From Astragalus membranaceus (lineage: Eukaryota > Streptophyta > Magnoliopsida > Fabales > Fabaceae): a DNA stretch of 64,000 nt. Under the pieces are notes generated by a model that worked only from the letters and a program-made list of their open reading frames with translations, was not told where the DNA came from and made no database searches. Shown in pieces: positions 11,041-21,618 of this stretch. A program made the translations under genes and the position numbers. Each line of letters begins with the position of its first letter. The stretch's first letter is position 1. The stretch is taken from positions 68,566,784 through 68,630,783 of the forward strand of contig CM076849.1 of NCBI GenBank assembly GCA_039519185.1, read 5' to 3'.

Positions 11041-13076
11041 CTTCCCAGGAATAGAAACATATATTAAGCAATGGTGTTTAGGTTGTTGGATGTCAAGGAG
11101 TAACCATACCAGGAATAGTAACCATACCAGTCTAAACATTTTTAAAGTTTATTTACATTACAACTACCGCAACGATCGTCTTCTTAAAACCGGCGTCGAA
11201 TTTGAGGCGTGTAGCGCACTAAACCGAGAAATACCAATTTGTTTACAAAACTATAATATTCAATATTACACATGAGTTTTTTAAGGATTCATTTAGAAAA
11301 ATTAGTTTACTGTAAAGATGTACATATACAACAAAATCAAGTTTTATGTAACTAGTTTAACAAATTAAAAAATTCTTAAATCTAAGATTTTGATTGTGAT
11401 TCAGTTACTAATGTCACTCTACGTTGACTGCTGACTAGTTTTTCAATGTTATCTGTTAATTGAAAACCTCACCTCAAACATAGTGAGTTATAAAATTCAG
11501 TAACATAAAATATAAAATAAACAGTTAATGATGTTTCCAGCCATATATGCAAGATATGAAAAATCATCTAGGAAGCTACATAATAGGTGACATTTTTTTA
11601 TTCCGAAAAGGTTTTGAAGAAAACATTTTTCGTACAATCACCAGGTTGCCAATTTCGGTTAGGTGTGTCCTCACATGCCCCGGGTAGACCTAATATGGCA
11701 TAAGCGTCATTCTGAACATGCAATTACCTTTGTATTTGTCGAAGCTAAGTCATTTATCAACACCTTTGAATTATCATATAATTTATCATTGAATTTCTTA
11801 AGTAATATAGTTTAAGAACATCCCTAGTCTTCTACAACTTATACATACATGCATAGCAGGAAGACAAGTAGATTACTTACTCTATATAGTGCAGAATTTT
11901 TCAGTAAACACGATTTTAGGAAATTCTAAAAGAAATCCTAGAAAAAATAAATCTTTTCTCCAATAACCACATCCACATATCTCAAAACTGAAATTCTCAA
12001 ACAAAAATTAAACCTTATATCTTGCATGCATATTCACCGTTCATTTATCCAAAGAAAATCATGTAGGAATTCCTTATTACTCAACATAGAAAATAAATCA
12101 AACCCCAGAGCACGGACACCAAAGAGAGGTTTTTAAGGGGTTTATTTACATTAAAAATTTAGGAGAGAAGTTGGAATTACCAATATTGCTCTGGTTCCTA
12201 TCTAGCTCCTAAATAAGAACCCTAACTTCTACCAACCAAGATCCTTCCATATCTATCATTATTCCATTTTCATTCTTCTCTTCAGCCAGCGGTGGAAATG
12301 TTAAAAGGAATGAGAATTGATTTTCTTCTTTATTTTGTTGATGGGGAAGAGAGCTTGTACTCCACTCCCCCTTCTCCTCTCACAACCTCACTCTATTGTC
12401 TCTCTATTCTTCCTCTCTTTTATTCCTTTTTTTGGCTAGTAATAGAATGAAAAATGAGAGAAGGGCTGCATGTTTTTCTATATTTAGGTTGGGTGAAAAA
12501 ATAAATTAGAGATTGTGAGGCCTTCCCGAATTCTGGGGGTTTAGTAGATAAATCCCGAATTCGGCCTTCCCTCTATTACTTAACCCTCTTATTCTAATCC
12601 CATAATTAAGAGAATCTTCGACGACGCGGCAACAAGAACCATCGCCGCAACAACAACCAATCGAAGCTCGGACGCAGTGGTAAACGTCTGGTTGTCCTCC
12701 ATTGTGGCCACAATAACAAATCGACTCTCCGATGCAGCAACAGCTGTCGCCGCAATCTTTACCACAGAATATTTCTTGCATCGCAAGATCCACCGGATTG
12801 GCTAATATTTTTATATTGGTGCATTTTCTTCTATTGCATTGCACTATCTGTGCGTTCTTGATCTTTGCTCTCTCTTTTATCTCATGAGTGTTTAGTTCAT
12901 TAACTTAATTACTCATGCAAGTATGCTTTTCTTTGTTTCAGGTTTTGTTTGTTATTTTTTCACAACGAAAGAATACATGCAATAAGATTATTTTGGATGA
13001 TTTTATAACTGGCGTCGATGCTACGTGGAATCTTCCCTACCATTTGTTATTTTTGATTATTCGATTTTATAAAGTA
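10736..13076. repeat. D1: downstream segment of the PME repeat unit
   Basis: This segment is homologous to 24735-26391, 37030-39990, 44640-46235 and 54196-57000. It begins inside a LINE relic (minus strand, see 10736-11040) and continues as an AT-rich stretch with no gene. Landmarks shared by the copies include GCCCCGGGTAGACCTAATAT, CAGCCAGCGGTGGAAATG and a CAACAACAA-rich stretch near 12620-12740. D1 lacks the array of about 85-bp repeats seen after CTAAACATTTTTAAA in D2-D5. The Cys-rich minus frames near 12506-12844 come from CAACAAC triplets and are not genes. The SIRE-type element interrupts its right end at 13076. Confidence 0.8.
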
Positions 13077-14969
13077 TGTTGAACCAAGGACAAACACTCT
13101 TTGTTTTGTATGATAACAAATTACATTTAGTCTACTAATGGTTGCAGTGTATAAAAGTGCAGGGACATAATAAAGTACAGGACATGAATCAAAGAGCAGG
13201 AAATATTAAAGTGGAGCAGCTTGGAGAAGAAGCCACCTCAGCAGTTCAAGACCTATTTGTTTATCCGCTTTCTTTAGGACACTGTGTAAGGTCCTATCAC
13301 TGAAGGTCTATGACATTTTAGTAGCTGAGAGATGACTTTTTTGAAAACATGCATCATGCATCAATTAGGGTTTGAAAATGGTTTGAAAAATATTTTATTC
13401 AAATGCATGCTTGCATGAGAAAGGCACATAACTTGGAAAAACATTTTAAAGCAAAAGAATCGATTTCTATATTGTTTCATAGGAGTATAAATCGATTTTA
13501 TATTGTCTCATAGGAGTATAAAATCGATTATATACTAAATACATTGGACTATGAATCGATTTTATATTGTCTCATAGGAGTATAAAATCGATTACTTGTT
13601 TTCCTTTCTTAAAACAATCTGGAATCGATTCATACATATACTCAAGCCAAACCAAGAATCGATTTCCTTCTTTTATAAAACACCTTGAAATAGATTTTCA
13701 ACTATCCTATAGGCTATGAATCGATTCCTCCTTACTTTAACTAAACATTGAAATTGATTCTTACCTATTCAGGATGTCTTGAAAATCGATTCCTACATAT
13801 TTCCAAAAGCCAAGGAATCGATTCCTATGTTTTCTAAAAATAAAGAATCGATTATACTATATTATAACATCACTCATGAATCGATTCTTAAGTCACATTT
13901 ATGAATCCTATATTTTTCTAAAGCCTATAAATAGACGGGTGTGACTCACTTTCAAATCACACCACACACCACATTTTTCTAAACCTCTCTACTTCTCACA
14001 TACATCTTCTAAATCTGAGAAAGAGGGAAAATAGAGCTTCAACTTTCATATCATTTTCTATTTTCCATATCACTCATCTCTTAGTCACTATACTGTCATT
14101 ATATCTGAGGTGATTGGATCATAGATCTCTGTTTGTATTCGTTACTCTATTTGTGGGGTCACTCTGAAATCCTGGGATTTGTTCTTGGGTCTCTCAATCA
14201 GGAGATTGAGTTGGTTTGAAATCCTGGGAAGTTTTCTTGGGTCTCTCAATCAGGAGATTGAGTTGGTTTGAAATCCTGGGAGGTGATCTTGGGTCGTTCA
14301 ATTGGGGAGATTGAAGTGGTAGTGAAATCCTGGGAGGTGCTCTTGGGTCGTTCAATCAGGAGATTGAAGCGGTTGAAATCCTTAGCTAGGTGCTCGGGTT
14401 CTCAGTTCGGGGGAATTGGGATTTGCTATCTGAAGTTGCCTGTTTGTGAAACATTCTTCATATAGTGGTTATCAACAAAGTCCAAAGGTTGCAAAGCCGG
14501 AGGCCGAGGACGTAGGGCTTTTATCCCGAACCTCGTAAAATTCCTGGTGTATCTCTATCCCTCTCTCTTTACTTTATTTACTGTTTATATCTGTTTATAA
14601 TATCACTACTCTGATCTGAATCTGTTAATTTGGTTGTATAACTATATCCCTACTCTGATCTGAATCTGTTAATCTGGTTATAGTTATACTCGTTGTACTA
14701 CAGATCTGTTTATCTATCATCTTCTCTATCACTACTGTAGATCTGCTATATTCAATATCATTGCATTACTTATAAAACAACCTTATTGTAAATATTGAAT
14801 ATAGAATAATATCTCATTGTGCCTAATCTGCCTACTTGCATATATCTGATAAGTTCAAATCTCTTTTTCCGCATTTGATTTAAACAAACTTATCATTTAT
14901 TTTGAAAAGAATCCAAGAATTACACATAACCTTATTCACCCCCCTCTAAGGTTATACTATTGTCTAACA
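13077..14969 (+). repeat. 5' LTR of the SIRE-type element
   Basis: 1,893 bp. The U3 part (13450-13890) carries about a dozen ATCGATT words in a repeating (G/A)AATCGATTCCTA context. A TATA box, TATAAATA, lies at 13926-13933 and drives the element's RNA. Downstream (R/U5) lie four to five copies of a unit of about 52 bp beginning GAAATCCTGGGA (14166-14400). Several of these contain the hairpin CTCAATC-AGGA-GATTGAG, for example 14193-14210 and 14245-14262. The LTR ends at TTGTCTAACA. Confidence 0.92.
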
Positions 14970-14971
14970 AG

Positions 14972-14983
14972 TGGTATCAGAGC
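14972..14983 (+). other. Primer-binding site (initiator tRNA-Met)
   Basis: TGGTATCAGAGC lies two bases after the 5' LTR. It is complementary to the 3' end of plant initiator Met-tRNA, which primes minus-strand cDNA synthesis. Confidence 0.93.
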
Positions 14984-15044
14984 TAGAAATTGCATATAGA
15001 GCTTAACATCTCGCAATTTAAATTTTATTTATCTATCTGTGATT

Positions 15045-16751
15045 ATGGGTTCTTTTTTGAAAGAGGGGATGTCTTTATTTAGGCCACCCCTGTTTGATGG
15101 GACTAACTATGACTATTGGAGTAGTCGAATGAAATGTCATGTGCAGGCTATAGATTTCACCTTATGGAGGATCATTGCAGATGGACCACTGATCCCAATG
15201 AAAATCAAAAGTAAAGCTACCGGCAAAGAAGAAGAAGTGCCAGTTGAGGATATCTACACCATTGACCTGAAAGAGCTGAGAAAGTCAGAGTTGGATAAGA
15301 TATCTCAAAATGCCAGAGCAATGAATATTCTTCACTTATCCTTATGTGAAGAAGAATATGGTAGAGTCAAAGGATGTCAAACAGCAAAGGAAATCTGGGA
15401 CTGCTTGCAAGCTACTCATGTAGGTACGAGCCAAGTGAAGGATACTAAAATCAGAATCCTCACTTCTGAATATGAAGCCTTCAAAATGAAAGAAGGTGAG
15501 TCTGTCGCAGCTATGCACCAGAGACTGAATCTGATTATAAACAACTTAAGGGCACTGGGAAAGAGGTATTCTACAAAAGATATAAATGGGAAAATTCTTG
15601 CATCTCTGACTGGTGAGTTCTTTCCAAAAACTTGTGCAATCACTGAAGCCAAAGATATTGGCACTCTGCCCCAAGAAGACTAGATTGGGTCACTTCTAGC
15701 CTTTGAGGTTGTATTGGCTGCTAACAAAGATCAAGAAGCAGAAATGGTAAAAGAAAGAAAATCTCTTGCTCTTGCTGCTAAAACACCTAAGGTAGCAAGG
15801 AAAGAGGTTGAGTCTGATGAAGAATCTGATGATGAAGACATGGCTGAATTATTTGAAGAATTCATGAGATTCAACAAACTTGAAAAGAGAAATAACTCAA
15901 AGAAATCCAAGAAAACTAAGAAGGCTACATGGAACAACTATACTGACAGTGAAGAAGAGGAGGTTGCAAATGCCATTTGTCTCACGGCATGTGAAACACC
16001 TAAGGCTACTATATGGGATTGTCTTGGCTCTGATAGTGACACAGACGAAGAAGAGCAAATTGCAAATGGTGTTTGTCATATGGCAAATGACTCATCTAAG
16101 GTAAGCCTTAACTCTTCTAGTCTTTCTGATTCTTTTATACATGATGATTTATCTGATGGTGCGTATAGTAGGCACGATTTGAGTGAGGCTTTTGATGCTC
16201 TTTATTTTGAACATGAAACTCTGTTGTTAAAATCTAAGAAATTGGCAAAGAGTAACAAAAGAATGCTCACTCAAATTGAGACACTTGAAAATGAAGTAGA
16301 TAGATTAAAGAATGAACTGCATAAATCTGTCAACCTTGAGTTTTGTGAGCTTAAACAAAATTTTGAAAATGCCAAGGTTGAAAATGAACTTTTGAAAGAA
16401 ACATTGAAAAAGTTTGAGGTTGGTGAAAAGACCTTGACTCAGTTGCTTCACTCTCAACATCAATATGTTGATAGGAGAGGAATTGGGTACAAAGGTAATT
16501 CCACCTCCTCCATTTTAAACAAGAAATTAACTTTTGTTGCATCTACTTCAAGTTATAAACCCATTGTTTTCTCATGCACCTACTGTCAAAAGGGAAACCA
16601 TAGCTCACCTAGATGTCCTATCCGTAAATTATGTGAGCTTGGTACCCTTATACCTGCTTGTGAGAAACCAAGGTGGATTGTGAAAACAAACCCCTTGATG
16701 ACTAACCCCAAAGGACCCAAAGAGAATTGGGTACCAAAATTTTCTACTTGA
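15045..16751 (+). pseudogene. Copia gag with an internal amber codon
   Basis: Start at ATG 15045 (MGSFLKEG), 569 codons including stops. The N-terminal half is a UBN2-type gag (PPLFDGTNYDYWSSRMK, WDCLQATHVGTSQVKD). An in-frame TAG at 15681-15683 splits it, and the same frame resumes at once (IGSLLAFEVVLAANKDQEAE). A long acidic, then coiled-coil region follows (SNKRMLTQIETLENEVDRLK). The zinc knuckle CTYCQKGNHSSPRC keeps all CX2CX4HX4C ligands. Gag would form the virus-like particle and bind RNA. The amber could be a Leu-to-stop point mutation or a suppressible stop. A mutation is likelier because the rest of pol is missing. Confidence 0.85.
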
Positions 16752-17535
16752 TCTTAGTGCAGGTGTGCTACAAGGTATGGGGGTCAGATCAATACCTTTA
16801 TAGCAGAGACTCGAAGTTCATGACTGGAGACACAAAAAGATTCGTAATACTCAAACAGCAGTCATGTGACTCGTGATAACAGCAATAGAGGAAGAATCAC
16901 TGGTGAAGGTTAGATTGGTAAAGTTTTATTCACCTCTGTTGAAAATGTGTTATAAAGTAGAAATTAAATATAACTCAACAAGTATTAGAGACATATTTGA
17001 AATAAATTTTTTGTGTGCATCAAAGTTTTTTTCTTCTTCTCTCTATTGTGCTGAATCTTTGATGCAACATACTTTTTGATGTTAAAAATGATACTTTTAT
17101 TGTTGAACCAAGGATGATTATCTTGGGTATCATATTTTTTAAAACCATGATGATCCACCCTCTTTTTGCTAAAGTCTTGCATTCTAAAATTATTAAGGGG
17201 GATCACCAAGTAAGGGGGAGCATATCATGAACTACTGTTTTTGATATATCATATGCTATGCAATGCTGCTTATTTATTATGCAAGTTTATAAAGTGCTTA
17301 TGTTGTATGTATTCACCCCACCTCCTTTTTGATGAAAACAAAGGGGGAGAAATTGTATGCAAAAGGGAGAGAATATGCATGTTATTATTTTATGGGGGAG
17401 AAAATAATTGCTGCTATCCTGCTGTCATACTGCTTATTTTGTTATGCTTATGCTTAGGGGGAGCTTCTGCCATTGTTTCTCTATTATGGTCTCCCTATGC
17501 ATAATGTAATTTGTTATCATCAAAAAGGGGGAGTT
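16752..17535 (+). other. Internal remnant of the SIRE-type element, no gene; ends in polypurine tract
   Basis: After gag, a short degenerate stretch (near 16805-16850, 'DSKFMTGDT'-like) recalls the Copia protease motif DSG..MTGD. All other pol sequence is deleted. The remainder is non-coding and rich in GGGGGAG and GGGGGAAA runs. The last of these (about 17523-17533, AAAAGGGGGAG) directly precedes the 3' LTR and is the probable polypurine primer for plus-strand synthesis. Confidence 0.7.
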
Positions 17536-19453
17536 TGTTGAACCAAGGACAAACACTCTTTGTTTTGTATGATAACAAATTACATTTAGTCTACTAATGG
17601 TTGCAGTGTATAAAAGTGCAGGGACATAATAAAGTACAGGACATGAATCAAAGAGCAGGAAATATTAAAGTGGAGCAGCTTGGAGAAGAAGCCACCTCAG
17701 CAGTTCAAGACCTATTTGTTTATCCGCTTTCTTTAGGACACTGTGTAAGGTCCTATCAATGAAGGTCTATGACATTTTAGTAGCTGAGAGATGACTTTTT
17801 TGAAAACATGCATCATGCATCAATTAGGGTTTGAAAATGGTTTGAAAAATATTTTATTCAAATGCATGCTTGCATGAGAAAGGCACATAACTTGGAAAAA
17901 CATTTTAAAGCAAAAGAATCGATTTCTATATTGTTTCATAGGAGTATAAATCGATTTTATATTGTCTCATAGGAGTATAAAATCGATTATATACTAAATA
18001 CATTGAACTATGAATTGATTTTATATTGTCTCATAGGAGTATAAAATCGATTACTTGTTTTCCTTTCTTAAAACAATCGATTTCCTTATCCAATGTTAAA
18101 ACAAAGAATCGATTCATACATATACTCAAGCCAAACCAAGAATCGATTTCCTTCTTTTATAAAACACCTTGAAATCGATTTTCAACTATCCTATAGGCTA
18201 TGAATCGATTCCTCCTTACTTTAACTAAACATTGAATCGATTCTTACCTATTCAGGATGTCCTGAAAATCGATTCCTACATATTTCCAAAAGCCAAGGAA
18301 TCGATTCCTATGTTTTCTAAAAATAAAGAATCGATTATACTATATTTTAACATCACTCATGAATCGATTCTTAAGTCACATTTATGAATCCTATATTTTT
18401 CTAAAGCCTATAAATAGACGGGTGCGACTCACTTTCAAATCACACCACACACCACATTTTTCTAAACCTCTCTACTTCTCACATACATCTTCTAAATCTG
18501 AGAAAGAGAGAAAATAGAGCTTCAACTTTCATATCATTTTCTATTTTCCATATCACTCATCTCTTAGTCACTATACTGTCATTATATCTGAGGTGATTGG
18601 ATCATAGATCTCTGTTTGTATTCGTTACTCTATTTGTGGGGTCACTCTGAAATCCTGGGATTTGTTCTTGGGTCTCTCAATCAGGAGATTGAGTTGGTTT
18701 GAAATCCTGGGAAGTTTTCTTGGGTCTCTCAATCAGGAGATTGAGTTGGTTTGAAATCCTGGGAGGTGATCTTGGGTCGTTCAATCGGGGAGATTGAAGT
18801 GGTAGTGAAATCCTGGGAGGTGCTCTTGGGTCGTTCAATCAGGAGATTGAAGCGGTTGAAATCCTTAGCTAGGTGCTCGGGTTCTCAGTTCGGGGGAATT
18901 GGGATTTGCTATCTGAAGGTGCCTGTTTGTGAAACATTCTTCATATAGTGGTTATCAGCAAAGTCCAAAGGTTGCAAAGCCGGAGGCCGAGGACGTAGGG
19001 CTTTTATCCCGAACCTCGTAAAATTCCTGGTGTATCTCTATCCCTCTCTCTTTACTTTATTTACTGTTTATATCTGTTTATAATATCACTACTCTGATCT
19101 GAATCTGTTAATTTGGTTGTATAACTATATCCCTACTCTGATCTGAATCTGTTAATCTGGTTATAGTTATACTCGTTGTACAACAAATCTGTTTATCTAT
19201 CATCTTCTCTATCACTACTGTAGATCTGCTATATTCAATATCATTGCATTATTTATAAAACAACCTTATTGTAAATATTGAATATAGAATAATATCTCAT
19301 TGTGCCTAATCTGCCTACTTGCATATATCTGATAAGTTCAAATCTCTTTTTCCGCATTTGATTTAAACAAACTTATCATTTATTTTGAAAAGAATCCAAG
19401 AATTACACATAACCTTATTCACCCCCCCTCTAAGGTTATACTATTGTCTAACA
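17536..19453 (+). repeat. 3' LTR of the SIRE-type element
   Basis: 1,918 bp and a near copy of 13077-14969, including the ATCGATT array, the TATA box at 18409-18416 and the GAAATCCTGGGA repeats. It has a 24-bp stretch near 18070-18110 that the 5' LTR lacks. Confidence 0.92.
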
Positions 19454-19722
19454 AAGTAGTCACAAGATTCATTGTTGTAGGCGTACTAGTAGACTGAGGC
19501 TACTTTTCAACCGCTTATCCAGCTCATACGCCTCTAGTGGTCCCCATCACCGTCAGAGGTCTATTGAGGCTATTTGAATGCTGATGGGCACAACTAAAAA
19601 ATTTATGTCCAAATTTAAATGTATCATACCAAAGTCACGACCCAACCAATAAACTAAAGATCGGAAGAAGTAGATGGAGAACAATTATAGAGGCATACCA
19701 AAGTCACAACCCAATCAATTAG

Positions 19723-19935
19723 CTAACATAAAAAGAAATGAGTTGCCGACTGTAGATTATCTCGACACATCACAGGATAGAGGCATGTATCTAGAATAAC
19801 TCCCCTCTTTAGCATGTTTTTTTGAGACAAAGCACGATCTAAAAGCAATTGCCAAGAGAGGACGGTGAGTTTGGAAGGAGCAAAACTCTTCCAAAGCTTA
19901 TTAACGACCAGAAGTTTGTGATCTGAAACCCACAT
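19723..19935 (-). pseudogene. LINE zf-RVT relic in U1
   Basis: The minus frame reads KLWKSFAPSKLTVLSWQLLL, then LKRGVILDT and QSATHFFLC. It matches the zf-RVT region of L1-type retroelements better than the D-segment relics do, because the terminal HxxxxC part is still seen. The U and D relics are related but separate fragments. The U3 copy is near 40390-40590 and a cut one lies near 57330. Confidence 0.65.
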
Positions 19936-20289
19936 TGTAGCAAAGCTTACTCGTGATTTTCCATAAAATTCCTCAGCTCAAACTATTGTGATTCCAAGAA
20001 TGTTTTGAACTTATCTTTTTAATAGCCAAAATTGATAGCAACAAACAGGGGGCGGTTTACGTGCATGCCTTCATCTAATTCCATAAGTGTTTATGTATAA
20101 GTCAGGCCTTTTCCTCACATGTTTTAAGCTTCAACCTAGAGGTCGAGCTCTAATGTCAACCAAAGTAAGCAATTTAAAAAACTAAAACGGATGTTGACTA
20201 GGGTTTTACAAAAACACTTCTGAAAATAGCAAATTGATTAGGTTTTTCAAGCTTTAGTTTTTAAAATTTCTTCAAATCTTTGATAATGT

Positions 20290-20690
20290 GGCTAAACTTC
20301 TAGCTTCTTAGGATAATGTGACCTCAAGCCTCTAAGGAATAAAAGTCACTATCAGGCAAGACTCTGACCAAAACCCGCACTTCTCAAATAGACTGTTGGC
20401 TTTAAGGGAGACATAAGGACTGATGGAGATTGGTCTGTTGCCCGAAACCAAATGTATGGAAAATTCTATTTCCCTGTCGTGTGGTAGAGAAGTCACCTCA
20501 TCAGAGAACACATCGAGGTGTTCGTTCATAATAGGGATACTTGACAAATCTAGGCTAGCCTTTGTGTTCGGAGAAAGTTACAAAATAAATCCCTCATCCC
20601 CTTCCAATATGCATTAAAAAAAATTGATTGGATGCTACTCAATCCATACCAAGAATCACGTCTAAACCTTTCTAAGGCAAACATATCAAG
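20290..20690 (-). pseudogene. Gypsy protease/RT fragment in U1
   Basis: On the minus strand, a GLDVILGMD-like stretch (20645-20682) is the classic end of a Ty3/Gypsy protease region. Frameshifts follow, then HLDVFSDEVTSLPHDREIEF and SGNRPISISPYVSLKA. This aligns in sense with the EVFPDEIPG..REVTFSIDLVPGTRPVS start of the RT in the intact Gypsy pol at 61510-61620. It is a decayed fossil carried by the duplicated unit, not a functional gene. Confidence 0.75.
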
Positions 20691-21562
20691 TTTAATAAAA
20701 AGATCCTACCCTACGTGTATTTATATAATATCAAATAGTATCAATATTCATTTTTCACACTTAAAAACACATATCTTAAGATAAATTGTTCTCCTTTACC
20801 TTGTTTCTTATCATCGAGATTTTTGAGGGGCATGGCTTATCACTTTCTTAGTTCTTGCACATTAAACTCTCCTATAATGTCATCTCTAGGACAACTAATA
20901 AGGTCTACTAAAACCTTGTCGTCCATCTCAAGAAATATTTTTTTCCTCGTCTCATATATCATGATAGTCTTTCCATTTTTTATTAAAATCACAAATGTGT
21001 GTATATTAATATATATATAACTTAGTCTTCCAAAAACCCCTCCCCAAATATACCTTTATAAAAGTACTTACATGATACAATGAGATTTACATTTTCCTTT
21101 TCTAAAGGGACTAATGGAAGCTTAACTTTGAAGTTATCACTTTGTCCAATAATATAATAGCTCTATCATGCTCTACTAGGGGTGGGAATATGTTGGGCTG
21201 AGTTGGGTTTTGCATTGTTTGGGTTTGACCTATATTGAAAGTGCTGAGTTTGAGCCTAGCTTTTGGAAAGACTGATAAGGCCTGAAAGCTTGTTTAAAAG
21301 CTTATTTCATAATACTTTTTACGAAAACCTACAACTTATGAATGGTCTATGTTTTTGTAAATAAACTAATAAACTAATAGGTCATTTTTTTGCTGGATAA
21401 ACTCTAAACATTTTCGGCTAATACATATGTATGGTTAGAAACAAAAAACCCTTAAATAACTTAAGAAATTCAAAGCATCCGCATGTTTAATTTTAGCTTC
21501 CCTAACAAAAAAAATGATTGAATCAGATTAACAACTCTCTAAATTAAGTCTCATGAATCTCT

Positions 21563-21568
21563 TATAAA
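21563..21568 (+). promoter_or_regulatory. PME1 TATA box
   Basis: TATAAA lies 51 bp upstream of the PME1 start codon, at the same place and context (CTCTTATAAATTCCA) as in PME3. Confidence 0.65.
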
Positions 21569-21618
21569 TTCCAAACCCATTCACCAATTCACCCAAACAA
21601 AAATTGAAAACAAGAAAA

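Larger units (their letters stand above)
13077..19453 (+). mobile_element. Non-autonomous SIRE/Maximus-type Copia retrotransposon, complete with TSD
   Basis: Two LTRs (13077-14969 and 17536-19453) start TGTTGAACCAAGG and end TTGTCTAACA. They flank a 2.57-kb internal region. The 5-bp target duplication AAGTA is perfect (13072-13076 and 19454-19458). A primer-binding site, a gag frame and a G-rich 3' internal region are present, but protease is vestigial and integrase, RT and RNase H are absent. The 3' internal part (17150-17535) is full of AGGGGGAG runs, as in SIRE/Maximus elements. The element sits at the D1/U1 boundary of the PME unit. The LTRs are nearly identical apart from a 24-bp indel near 13620/18075, so it inserted recently relative to its neighbours. 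Confidence 0.92.
19454..21540. repeat. U1: upstream segment of the PME repeat unit
   Basis: Homologous to 27946-32400 (U2, interrupted), 40000-41520 (U3, truncated) and 57000-57378 (U5, cut by a Gypsy LTR). It contains two transposon fossils on the minus strand: a LINE zf-RVT relic (19723-19935) and a Gypsy protease/RT fragment (about 20290-20690). The last 500 bp are AT-rich and lead into the PME1 promoter. No intact gene is present. Confidence 0.8.

Noticed and set aside
12506..12844. Cysteine-rich small secreted peptide on the minus strand
   Set aside because: The Cys codons come from CAACAACAA/GCAGCAACA triplets on the plus strand. The frame is not preserved among the D copies as a start-to-stop unit and has no signal peptide.
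13450..13890. Regularly spaced AATCGATT words as a CRISPR array or attachment sites
   Set aside because: Spacing is irregular, the words lie in the U3 of an LTR and are duplicated in the other LTR. They are better explained as promoter or enhancer repeats.
14268..14465. 65-codon frame repeated at 18751-18948 (KSWEVILGRSIGEIEVV repeats)
   Set aside because: It is created by the repeated GAAATCCTGGGA leader units of the LTRs, with no evidence of translation.
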